From the NCBI GenBank assembly GCA_937872125.1, contig CALMNY010000028.1, positions 1-6,432 of the forward strand: a stretch of DNA of 6,432 bases, given 5' to 3'. The notes beneath the pieces are model-generated. The model had not been told where the DNA came from and did no database searches. It saw only the letters and a program-made list of their open reading frames with translations. How positions within the stretch are numbered: the stretch's first letter is position 1; each line of letters starts with the position of its first letter. This document shows positions 1 through 5,571 of this stretch, piece after piece. The position numbers were made by a program, and so were the translations under genes. The DNA is from an uncultured Candidatus Competibacteraceae bacterium (GTDB lineage: Bacteria; Pseudomonadota; Gammaproteobacteria; Competibacterales; Competibacteraceae).

Positions 1-1111
1 GCTTTTTCTTCTCCCACAGGGTTTTCTGGAACTCCGCCAGCACCGCCAGGAAAGCGATGATCTGCCGGCCCACGTCCCGCACCACCCTCGCCACCCGCAG
101 CGCCCGCGCCGACACCTCCCCGCCGACCAGCAGTTGATCGGCGTCCAGCACCACGGTTTTGAGGAACAGGTCGAGGTCTTCGGTCAGCGCCGCGCCCAGC
201 CGCTGGTGAATGAAGAAATCGCTCTGATTGCGGGCGATGAAGCGGTTGAGCCAGCGCCGGATTTCCAATTCATTGCCCCCGCAGGCCCGTTGCGCGGCGC
301 TGACGATCTCGTCCTTGTGCCGCTCGCTGCGCGCGCCCTTGAGGTAGCTCAGGCAGATGCGCGTCTCGGTCCTCACCCCCGGCCCCTGGATGGAGTGCAG
401 TTCGTAATGGGCGCGGTCGTTCGGTTTCAACGCGGCGCGGGTCGCGGCCAGCGTCTCCGGGTCCACGGTGAACACCAGCCGCTGGCCGTTGGCGAGCGTC
501 ACCGGAAAGTCGGTGAAGATGTCGCCGGACTTGATGTAGTACAAATCCTCGGTGGCCCAGTGAAACTCGGTATCCTCGCCGGTCGAGCGCAGATAGCGGC
601 TGCCGTCCCGCCCGTAGCGCCGGGCCACGATAAAATCGCCATCCTGATAATGGCGGCTGAAAAACTGATACAGGCGGTTCAACACCTCCCGGCGATCCAG
701 CGCGGCGGTCGAGACTGCCGTTTGCCGCTCCCGCCGGGCGCGATAGTCGTCAACCAGAGCAGCAGTAGCCGGGACGCTGGCCAGCGCATCCAAACGGGCG
801 TTCCGCTCCTCCGTACTCAGGCCCGGCTTGAGGCCCAACTGCTGTTCCAGTTCGGCCAGCCGGCAGCGATCTTCCGCGACCGCCTCGGCGTCGGCGTCCC
901 GGAACGCCTCGGCCAGCAGCGTTCCCAGTCGCCCGCCCCTGAGCGTTTTGCCGCCGGGTTCGGTGATGATCTCGCCCAGAAAGGCCCGCACTTCGCGGTT
1001 GTGGCGGCGAATCAGCCGGTACAGGCCAAAATCCAGCGCCTCGGCCTCGTCCAGTTGGAACAACTCGGCCACCAATTCGATGAAACGGGTCTCGGCCTGA
1101 AAGTCGGACAT
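1..1111 (-). CDS. Type III-like (Mod-type) site-specific DNA methyltransferase, N-terminal 370 residues; gene runs off the left edge
   Basis: Reading from ATG at 1111, the frame is open for 370 codons to the window edge, so the C-terminal part is missing. The visible region resembles the N-terminal non-catalytic part of the large Mod-like adenine methyltransferases (COG2189 type). Landmarks are LDFGLYRLIRR (residues 26-36), LYQFFSRHYQDGDFIVARRY (147-166), the FHWATEDLYYIKSGD stretch (183-197), FFIHQRL (299-305) and a helical end, FLAVLAEFQKTLWEKKK (354-370). In that family the SAM-binding FxGxG and catalytic DPPY motifs lie further downstream, hence outside this window; methylation activity is therefore inferred, not seen. 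An in-frame TAG (1114-1112) directly precedes the ATG, so no longer start is possible. The expected role is N6-adenine methylation of the recognition site, protecting host DNA and probably supplying target specificity for the nuclease complex. It is the last gene of the cluster, 106 bp after the nuclease gene. Confidence 0.78.
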   Translation of the reverse strand, partial: MSDFQAETRFIELVAELFQLDEAEALDFGLYRLIRRHNREVRAFLGEIITEPGGKTLRGGRLGTLLAEAFRDADAEAVAEDRCRLAELEQQLGLKPGLSTEERNARLDALASVPATAALVDDYRARRERQTAVSTAALDRREVLNRLYQFFSRHYQDGDFIVARRYGRDGSRYLRSTGEDTEFHWATEDLYYIKSGDIFTDFPVTLANGQRLVFTVDPETLAATRAALKPNDRAHYELHSIQGPGVRTETRICLSYLKGARSERHKDEIVSAAQRACGGNELEIRRWLNRFIARNQSDFFIHQRLGAALTEDLDLFLKTVVLDADQLLVGGEVSARALRVARVVRDVGRQIIAFLAVLAEFQKTLWEKKK

Positions 1112-1118
1112 CTAGCAA

Positions 1119-1122
1119 CCCT
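1119..1122 (-). promoter_or_regulatory. Weak ribosome binding site of the methyltransferase gene
   Basis: AGGG lies seven bases upstream of the ATG at 1111 on the minus strand. It is a modest Shine-Dalgarno match. A much stronger AAGGAGGGG lies further upstream (1154-1162 on the plus strand), but there it is part of a hairpin and is not placed to serve a start codon. Confidence 0.4.
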
Positions 1123-1140
1123 GTTTGTGTTATCAATTTT

Positions 1141-1185
1141 CCCCTCCTTGGCAAAGGAGGGGTGGCGCGCAGCGCCGGGGTGGTT
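1141..1185. repeat. GC-rich double-hairpin element between nuclease and methyltransferase genes (probable dispersed REP-like repeat)
   Basis: Two inverted repeats lie side by side. The first pairs CCCCTCCTT (1141-1149) with AAGGAGGGG (1154-1162), a perfect 9-bp stem with a 4-base loop. The second pairs GGCGC (1164-1168) with GCGCC (1172-1176). The heptamer GGGGTGG occurs twice, at 1159-1165 and 1177-1183, partly overlapping the stems. Neither strand shows a T-run after the stem, so it is not a standard Rho-independent terminator. The layout, a CCCCTCCTT palindrome followed by a GC hairpin and GGGGTGGTT, is one I associate with intergenic elements repeated many times in environmental proteobacterial genomes. 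There is only one copy here, so its repetitive nature is inferred. It could attenuate transcription or stabilise the upstream mRNA between nuclease and methyltransferase genes. Confidence 0.6.
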
Positions 1186-1217
1186 CGAAGCGGCAATTCC
1201 GTAAGTAGGCAGGATCG

Positions 1218-2312
1218 CTACCTGGGATATTTCCGCCGCCACAGCTCGGCGCAGGGCGCGGGGTGGTCGGCGATGGCGGACGCCTTTTCCGCGCCCAGAC
1301 CGAGCAAGCCCTTGTGCGCGTAATCCAGCAACTCAGCGCGCCGCCGGCTTCTGACGCTACCGCCGAAATGACCCGCCGCGTCGGGCTTGAGGTAGTCGCG
1401 CAGCAATTCGCCCACAAATTCGGCTTCCGTCGTCCACCGTCCTTCGGCCCGGCGCAGCAGCAGGTCATAGTCCGCCTCGTTATCGGGCTGGAACCGGTCA
1501 GGCGCGTGGTGCAGACGGGCGGCGGCAGCGGCGATGGCGTCGAACGGCGTGTCGGCGACCAGCAGATTCAACACCGTTTCGATATAGCCGGGATGATCCT
1601 GCTGAAACACGATCCGGGCGCGCTGGAAATCGGCCTCGGTCAGCGTGGGCTTGTAGTTCCGATCATCGCGCAGGTTGAATTTGGCGTGAGCTGTCAACAA
1701 CTCCAGCGGCGTGGTCGAGACCAGCGCGCCCCGGATACGGAACCGCCAGGTCTCGCCCTCGTAGCGCACCGGCGCGTCACCGAGTTGCAGGGCCACCACG
1801 TGCGGCATATAGATCGTCGCCACAACCTTGTAATTCTCCCAGCCTTCCTGAGTACCAACCGCCAGCCCCTTGGGATCCACAAAGCCGAAGGTTTGAGTCC
1901 GGGTTTCCCGGTCCACGATCCAGACGATGAAATCGGGATAGAACCAGTCCGAATCGTCCAGCCGCAGCCGGAACGAGCGCGGGTCCTTCTCGATGTTGCG
2001 CTTGAACCAGACCTCCCGGCCGTTCCAGAGCAACGGGGTTTTCTCGCTGCGGGGCGGGTTGCCGGTCGGGTAGAGCCAGCGGATCAGGTCCCGGACGAAC
2101 TGTTCCTCGTGGTGGTCGAGCTTGCCGGGGCCGACATCAATACCCGCCTGGCCCGGCGTGAGCAGCACCGGCTGATAGACGCTGCCGGGCGCGAACACTT
2201 CGTAAGCGCCTCTCGCTTCCAGAATCAGCGGCAGATTGTTCAAATCCGGGCAGGCGATGTCGGAACCAAACAGGCCGTTTTGGCTGGCAGGGGTTTTACG
2301 AGTCTTCGCCAT
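1218..2312 (-). CDS. Stand-alone PD-(D/E)xK-type restriction nuclease subunit of a type III-like system (364 aa)
   Basis: The likely role is DNA cleavage for the restriction complex. A PD-(D/E)xK core is readable: HHEEQFVRDLIRWLYP (67-82) supplies the helix glutamate (E69 or E70). FYPDFIVWIV (124-133) supplies the PD aspartate, D127, on a predicted strand. FGFVDPKG (142-149) supplies the D-x-K pair D146/K148. The YPDF...DPKG arrangement resembles the C-terminal endonuclease domain of type III Res proteins. The remainder (about 180-364) is unrecognised, with a basic, helical C-terminus (residues 319-364). The frame extends upstream to 2552, but ATG at 2312 is chosen. It has AAGGAG seven bases upstream, protein-like sequence begins there, and the upstream part is the shadow of the helicase gene. 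Its first 17 bp overlap the helicase 3' end, implying translational coupling. It stops with TAG. The assignment rests on motif reading; a specificity or accessory role for the C-terminal half is possible. Confidence 0.75.
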   Translation of the reverse strand: MAKTRKTPASQNGLFGSDIACPDLNNLPLILEARGAYEVFAPGSVYQPVLLTPGQAGIDVGPGKLDHHEEQFVRDLIRWLYPTGNPPRSEKTPLLWNGREVWFKRNIEKDPRSFRLRLDDSDWFYPDFIVWIVDRETRTQTFGFVDPKGLAVGTQEGWENYKVVATIYMPHVVALQLGDAPVRYEGETWRFRIRGALVSTTPLELLTAHAKFNLRDDRNYKPTLTEADFQRARIVFQQDHPGYIETVLNLLVADTPFDAIAAAAARLHHAPDRFQPDNEADYDLLLRRAEGRWTTEAEFVGELLRDYLKPDAAGHFGGSVRSRRRAELLDYAHKGLLGLGAEKASAIADHPAPCAELWRRKYPR

Positions 2313-4767
2313 CCATGAACTCCTTGTGATAAACCGTTGGAATGCCGCTCGACGCGGCGTCGTCAAGCGCGTACCGGCAATGGCGGCTTTCCTGCTTGCG
2401 GTAGGCATTCTCGAACAGCCGGCGGAGCAGGGTCGCCGCCAGCCGGTTGAGCCGGTGCAGATCAGCCTCCTCCTGGACCGCCAGCACGGCGGGCAGTCCG
2501 ACAATCCGGTAGCGGTTGCTGCGCAGCGCCGCTTCGATAGCGGCCCGATCAAAGCGGAAATTCCACCAGCCCCGCAGCCGCTTGAACTCGACCAGTTCCC
2601 GCCACAGCCAGTCGCGGTCGAGCAGGGGCAAGCGTTGCCGGAACCGGGTCGTGATGTCGTGGCCGGCCACCCCCTGCGCGTGATCCACCCCCGCCCGGCT
2701 CAGGGTCGTGGTGGTGACCGTCGCCCCCAGCGCCAGCGTGACCGGGTTGATCCCGGCCAGCCAGCCGTCACCGCTGGCCTCAACCGTGAAGTCCTGGCGC
2801 GGCGGGGCGATGGCGACCACGGTCTTGAGCGGCGACGGTTCGGGCAGGTTCAGCCGGGTGGGGCAGTCCAGTGGCCGGCTTTCCACCACCCCGTTGGCAT
2901 ACAAGCCATTCAGGAAGATTTCCAGATAGGCCGAGCGCAGGCCGTAGACATACGCCGTCTGCAAGGGCCGGAGTTCCGGGAGCGGAGAATCCAGGCGCTT
3001 GCCGTCGCCGTGACGACCGGCGAAGCGCACCACCCGGCCGAACATCTGAATGATCAGCGCGCCTTCGCCCTGACCGAGCCGCAGCAGCGTCAGCGAGGAG
3101 GCCCGGTAGTTGTCCCAGCCCTCGGCGAAGCGGCGCGAGCCGATCAGCAGGTTGACGCCGGAACGGTCCTGCGCCAGACCGGCGAACAGCGAGGGCGTCA
3201 GCGCGTCCTCGTCCACGCTCAGGCCGGCCTGTTCGGCGGACTTTTTCAGACCGTTGGCGTCGCCGACGTTGACCACCCCGAAATACCGCACCGCGTCGCC
3301 GCGCAGCAAACCCAGCCCCAGCTCGCCCGGCGCGGCTTTCAGCAGGCGCAGAACCGGTTTATCGCCGGCCCGCCAGCCGCACACCTCGGCCAGAATCCGC
3401 CCGGCCAACGGTTCGGCGGCCTGCCCGTGCAGCGCAAGCCGCACTTCCGGGGGCAACAGGTCGGTCCCGCCGGCGGGAACCGCCAGCACTTCGCCCAGCC
3501 AGGCGACCCAATTCGCCGGGTTACGGAGGATGGCGTCGAGAAAGCGCAGCACCTCCACCACATCGCTGGTCTGTTCCGCATCGCTCTTGGTGTTGCCGCC
3601 GATGACCGACAGCCCGAGCAGCACCCACAACGGTTCCGCGATGTCCAGGCCGGCCTCGGCGCTACGCTGCCAACCCGCGCGGCTGCGGAACGTCGCGAGT
3701 TGATGCCAATAGGCGAGCAGCGCCGCCGTCAGAGTGTGCCGTTGCACGACCGGGCCGACGGGACCGCCGCCATCCAGCCGGAGATGCCAGAAATCCTTGC
3801 CGTAACGGTCGGCATGGAAGCGGTCGTAGGCGTAGTCGAACAGCACCGATTTGGCGTAACGGTCGAAAGCGTGCTCAGCTTCCGCGACCTGGCCGAACGT
3901 GGCGGAAAATTCGATCAGCAGGCCCCGGCAGCGCGGGTCGGGGGAACCGATGCCGGCCAGATCCCGTTGCAGCTTTTTCCAGACGCTGGCTTCGGCCCGC
4001 TGGCCCTTGTGCCCCTCATCCACAAACACCAGATTGCGGCCATCCTGAAAGACCTCGGTGGGGATCGTGACCCCATCGCCCTTTTTCTCGGCGGCCAGCT
4101 TGTTGATGTCCAGCACGATCACCGTATCCGGCGGCAGATGGCCCAGGGTGGAAGCATCGCCGTCCAGCGGATAGGCGAACACCGGCCACTGGCGCAGACC
4201 ACGAAGCTGCTCGGCGTGCTGGCGGGTGAGCGCCTCGGAAGGGGTGATCAACAGGATGCGATCCCAGTGCTGGCGGGACTCCAGCAGGGCCAACGCGGCG
4301 TGCAGGATATGGGTTTTGCCGGAGGCCGTGGCCATCCAGAACGCCGCGAATTGCAGATCGGTCTCGGTGAACGGCTCCAATACGACGCCCGGAGGCGGGT
4401 GAGCGGCGAGCCGCTCGTTGAGCCGGGCCAGCAGGGCGGTCGGGTCGCTGAACCGGGCGTCCAGCCAGTGGGCGAACAGCAGCAGGGCCAGATATTGGGC
4501 GTAACGGGGCGCCAGTCGCACCTTCAGGCAGGCGGCTCGTAGCGCGTGGTGCAAACTGGCCAGCCGCTCAATGTCGCGGCGGCAGAGCGAAGCCAGCGCC
4601 TCCAGGTAACGGTCCTCCTCCAGCGCCGCCTGTGCGCCCAGCGTATCCTCGACCGCAGCAAGCTGGCGCATGGCGGCTGACAGGGGCAGGCCGAGGTCGG
4701 CAATCAGCGCGTCACGCAGGATCAGGGCGGCTTTGAGGCGGGCGTGGCCGGAGAGTTTGACGGGCAT
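2296..4767 (-). CDS. DEAD/DEAH-type SF2 helicase/translocase, Res-like subunit lacking its own nuclease domain (823 aa)
   Basis: It is an ATP-dependent DNA translocase, the expected motor of the restriction complex. Visible SF2 motifs in order: motif I FWMATASGKT (143-152; Walker lysine K151); motif Ia ILLITPSEAL (171-180); motif II VDEGHKGQ (249-256; DEGH form); motif III FSATFG (287-292); motif V GSRRFAEGWDNY (543-554), the form typical of type III Res and related R-M motors; motif VI QMFGRVVR (574-581) with the arginine finger. About 250 residues separate motifs III and V, a large insertion. The N-terminal 140 residues are helical and unassigned, and the C-terminal 240 residues show no PD-(D/E)xK signature. 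The protein thus resembles type III Res without its endonuclease domain, which appears to be the next gene. The start is the first ATG possible: an in-frame TAA (4803-4801) lies upstream with no intervening GTG or TTG. There is no good Shine-Dalgarno before it, so initiation may be weak or near-leaderless. It stops with TAA inside the nuclease gene. Confidence 0.85.
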   Translation of the reverse strand: MPVKLSGHARLKAALILRDALIADLGLPLSAAMRQLAAVEDTLGAQAALEEDRYLEALASLCRRDIERLASLHHALRAACLKVRLAPRYAQYLALLLFAHWLDARFSDPTALLARLNERLAAHPPPGVVLEPFTETDLQFAAFWMATASGKTHILHAALALLESRQHWDRILLITPSEALTRQHAEQLRGLRQWPVFAYPLDGDASTLGHLPPDTVIVLDINKLAAEKKGDGVTIPTEVFQDGRNLVFVDEGHKGQRAEASVWKKLQRDLAGIGSPDPRCRGLLIEFSATFGQVAEAEHAFDRYAKSVLFDYAYDRFHADRYGKDFWHLRLDGGGPVGPVVQRHTLTAALLAYWHQLATFRSRAGWQRSAEAGLDIAEPLWVLLGLSVIGGNTKSDAEQTSDVVEVLRFLDAILRNPANWVAWLGEVLAVPAGGTDLLPPEVRLALHGQAAEPLAGRILAEVCGWRAGDKPVLRLLKAAPGELGLGLLRGDAVRYFGVVNVGDANGLKKSAEQAGLSVDEDALTPSLFAGLAQDRSGVNLLIGSRRFAEGWDNYRASSLTLLRLGQGEGALIIQMFGRVVRFAGRHGDGKRLDSPLPELRPLQTAYVYGLRSAYLEIFLNGLYANGVVESRPLDCPTRLNLPEPSPLKTVVAIAPPRQDFTVEASGDGWLAGINPVTLALGATVTTTTLSRAGVDHAQGVAGHDITTRFRQRLPLLDRDWLWRELVEFKRLRGWWNFRFDRAAIEAALRSNRYRIVGLPAVLAVQEEADLHRLNRLAATLLRRLFENAYRKQESRHCRYALDDAASSGIPTVYHKEFMDGEDS
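2320..2325 (-). promoter_or_regulatory. Strong ribosome binding site deciding the nuclease start
   Basis: AAGGAG on the minus strand sits seven bases before the ATG at 2312 and lies inside the last codons of the helicase gene. It argues strongly for the 2312 start over the longer open frame, and for coupled translation with the helicase. Confidence 0.75.
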
Positions 4768-4866
4768 GGGTGGTTTCGGGGAAGCGCCGGAAAGGCGGTA
4801 TTATGCGGTTTATCGGCCCGGTTATGGCACAATCGGTTCAGGCAACCGCCCCTCGGAGGCATGGCC
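4768..4866. promoter_or_regulatory. Divergent intergenic region likely holding promoters for the helicase cluster and the Uma2 gene
   Basis: The helicase (minus) and Uma2 (plus) genes start at opposite ends of these 99 bp, so both promoters should lie here or just inside the opposite gene. A -10-like CATAAT on the minus strand (4805-4800) overlaps a -10-like TATTAT on the plus strand (4799-4804). No convincing -35 box sits at proper distance from either, so the assignment is weak. CGGTT recurs three times in the same orientation at 4806, 4819 and 4834, next to these boxes, and could be a regulator site. Confidence 0.35.
4855..4859 (+). promoter_or_regulatory. Ribosome binding site deciding the Uma2 start
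   Basis: GGAGG ends seven bases before ATG at 4867 but only one base before the in-frame ATG at 4861. The normal spacing therefore favours the 4867 start. Confidence 0.7.
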
Positions 4867-5454
4867 ATGTCCCGGCAACCCAAACCGTATTTGAGTCCTG
4901 AAGACTATCTTGCGCTTGAGCGCCGCGCTGAATTCAAAAGTGAATATTTCGACGGGGAAATCTTCGCCATGGCGGGTGCGAGCGAGCCGCATAATCTGAT
5001 CACGATCAACACCATCCGTGAATTGAGCATCCAGCTTAAGAAGCGCCCCTGTAAGGCCTACGCCAACGACATGCGGGTCAAAGTCAGTCCGACGGGACTT
5101 TTCACCTACCCGGATGTAATCGTGGTCTGCGGCCAGGCCCAGTTCGACGATAGCCAACGGGATACGTTGCTGAATCCGACCCTGATCGTCGAAGTGTTGT
5201 CGGATTCTACCGAAGCCTATGACCGGGGTCGGAAGTTCGAGCATTACCGCAAGCTGGAATCGCTGATGGAGTACGTGCTGATTGCCCAGCACCGCCCGCA
5301 TGTCGAGTCCTATCGGCGGCAGCCGGATCAACGCTGGGTGTTGACGGAGAGCGATGGGTTGGAGAGCAGCCTGCGGCTGGACGCCATTGATTGCGAACTG
5401 GCGCTGGCGGAGATTTACGACAAGGTCGAGTTTGCAGGAGATGGCGGCTATTGA
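4867..5454 (+). CDS. Uma2 family (DUF820) PD-(D/E)xK-fold endonuclease-like protein (195 aa)
   Basis: The sequence matches the Uma2/DUF820 pattern throughout. It has YLSPEDYLALERRAEFKSEY (8-27) and YFDGEIFAMAGAS (27-39), then HNLITINTIRELSIQL (42-57) and CKAYANDMRVKV (62-73). YPDVIVVCG (81-89) carries D83 of the PD motif. LNPTLIVEVLSDSTEAYDRG (102-121) carries the conserved E109, followed by KFEHYRKL (123-130) and the EYVLI strand (135-139). Length is typical and all core motifs are intact, so it looks like a functional gene. Uma2 proteins share the restriction-endonuclease-like fold, but their biological role is unsettled; they often occur in many copies per genome in cyanobacteria and some proteobacteria. 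The open frame reaches back to 4744, but the 4867 start has the properly spaced ribosome binding site. It is transcribed away from the restriction cluster, and any functional link to it is speculative. TGA stop. Confidence 0.9.
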   Translation: MSRQPKPYLSPEDYLALERRAEFKSEYFDGEIFAMAGASEPHNLITINTIRELSIQLKKRPCKAYANDMRVKVSPTGLFTYPDVIVVCGQAQFDDSQRDTLLNPTLIVEVLSDSTEAYDRGRKFEHYRKLESLMEYVLIAQHRPHVESYRRQPDQRWVLTESDGLESSLRLDAIDCELALAEIYDKVEFAGDGGY

Positions 5455-5468
5455 CTGGCTGTGGGCGA

Positions 5469-5490
5469 TCCACCAAATCCCATAGGTGGA
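5469..5490. repeat. Short inverted repeat just after the Uma2 stop
   Basis: TCCACC (5469-5474) pairs with GGTGGA (5485-5490) across a 10-base loop. It begins 15 bases after the Uma2 stop and is followed immediately by the stronger GC hairpin. Alone it is marginal. Confidence 0.3.
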
Positions 5491-5522
5491 AGCCCGCCGC
5501 TGGCGGGCGATTTCGGCGGGCT
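5491..5522. terminator. GC-rich hairpin(s) between convergent genes, possible bidirectional terminator
   Basis: GCCCGCC (5492-5498) pairs with GGCGGGC (5502-5508) around a 3-base loop, a strong 7-bp stem. The same left arm extended to AGCCCGCC (5491-5498) also pairs perfectly with GGCGGGCT (5515-5522), so two folds compete. The position between two converging genes fits termination, but neither strand has a proper T-run (only TT follows on the minus strand). Factor-dependent termination or an mRNA-end stabiliser is equally possible. Confidence 0.45.
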
Positions 5523-5571
5523 ATCTCCGTGATTCAGACTGGGATGGCGCATCGACCGCCTAGACAACCCC

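Noticed and set aside
1141..1162. Rho-independent terminator after the nuclease gene
   Set aside because: The stem is strong, but on the minus-strand transcript it is followed by an A-run and no T-run appears on either strand. It is better described as a repeat-type hairpin.
134..1204. Long plus-strand open frame opposite the methyltransferase gene
   Set aside because: It is antisense to a protein with recognisable Mod-family motifs, and it runs through the intergenic hairpin repeat. Its composition is not protein-like.
1263..2318. Plus-strand 351-codon open frame opposite the nuclease gene
   Set aside because: It is the shadow of the minus-strand gene, with no motif and no convincing ribosome binding site; the real gene on the other strand has a strong one.
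2313..2552. Upstream extension of the nuclease frame to 2552
   Set aside because: The extra 80 residues overlap the helicase coding sequence and are rich in R, C, S and W, as out-of-frame sequence would be. The ATG at 2312 has AAGGAG at ideal spacing.
2236..4542. A 768-codon plus-strand open frame opposite the helicase gene
   Set aside because: It is the antisense shadow of a GC-rich gene. Its translation is low-complexity Q/G/R/P-rich with no domain, while the opposite strand has full SF2 motifs in order.
4744..4866. N-terminal extension of the Uma2 protein to 4744
   Set aside because: The extra 41 residues do not match the family. They overlap the helicase start and lack a ribosome binding site, while ATG 4867 has GGAGG seven bases upstream.
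4822..5331. Minus-strand 169-codon open frame opposite the Uma2 gene
   Set aside because: It is the antisense shadow of a clear Uma2 coding sequence and has no recognisable domain.
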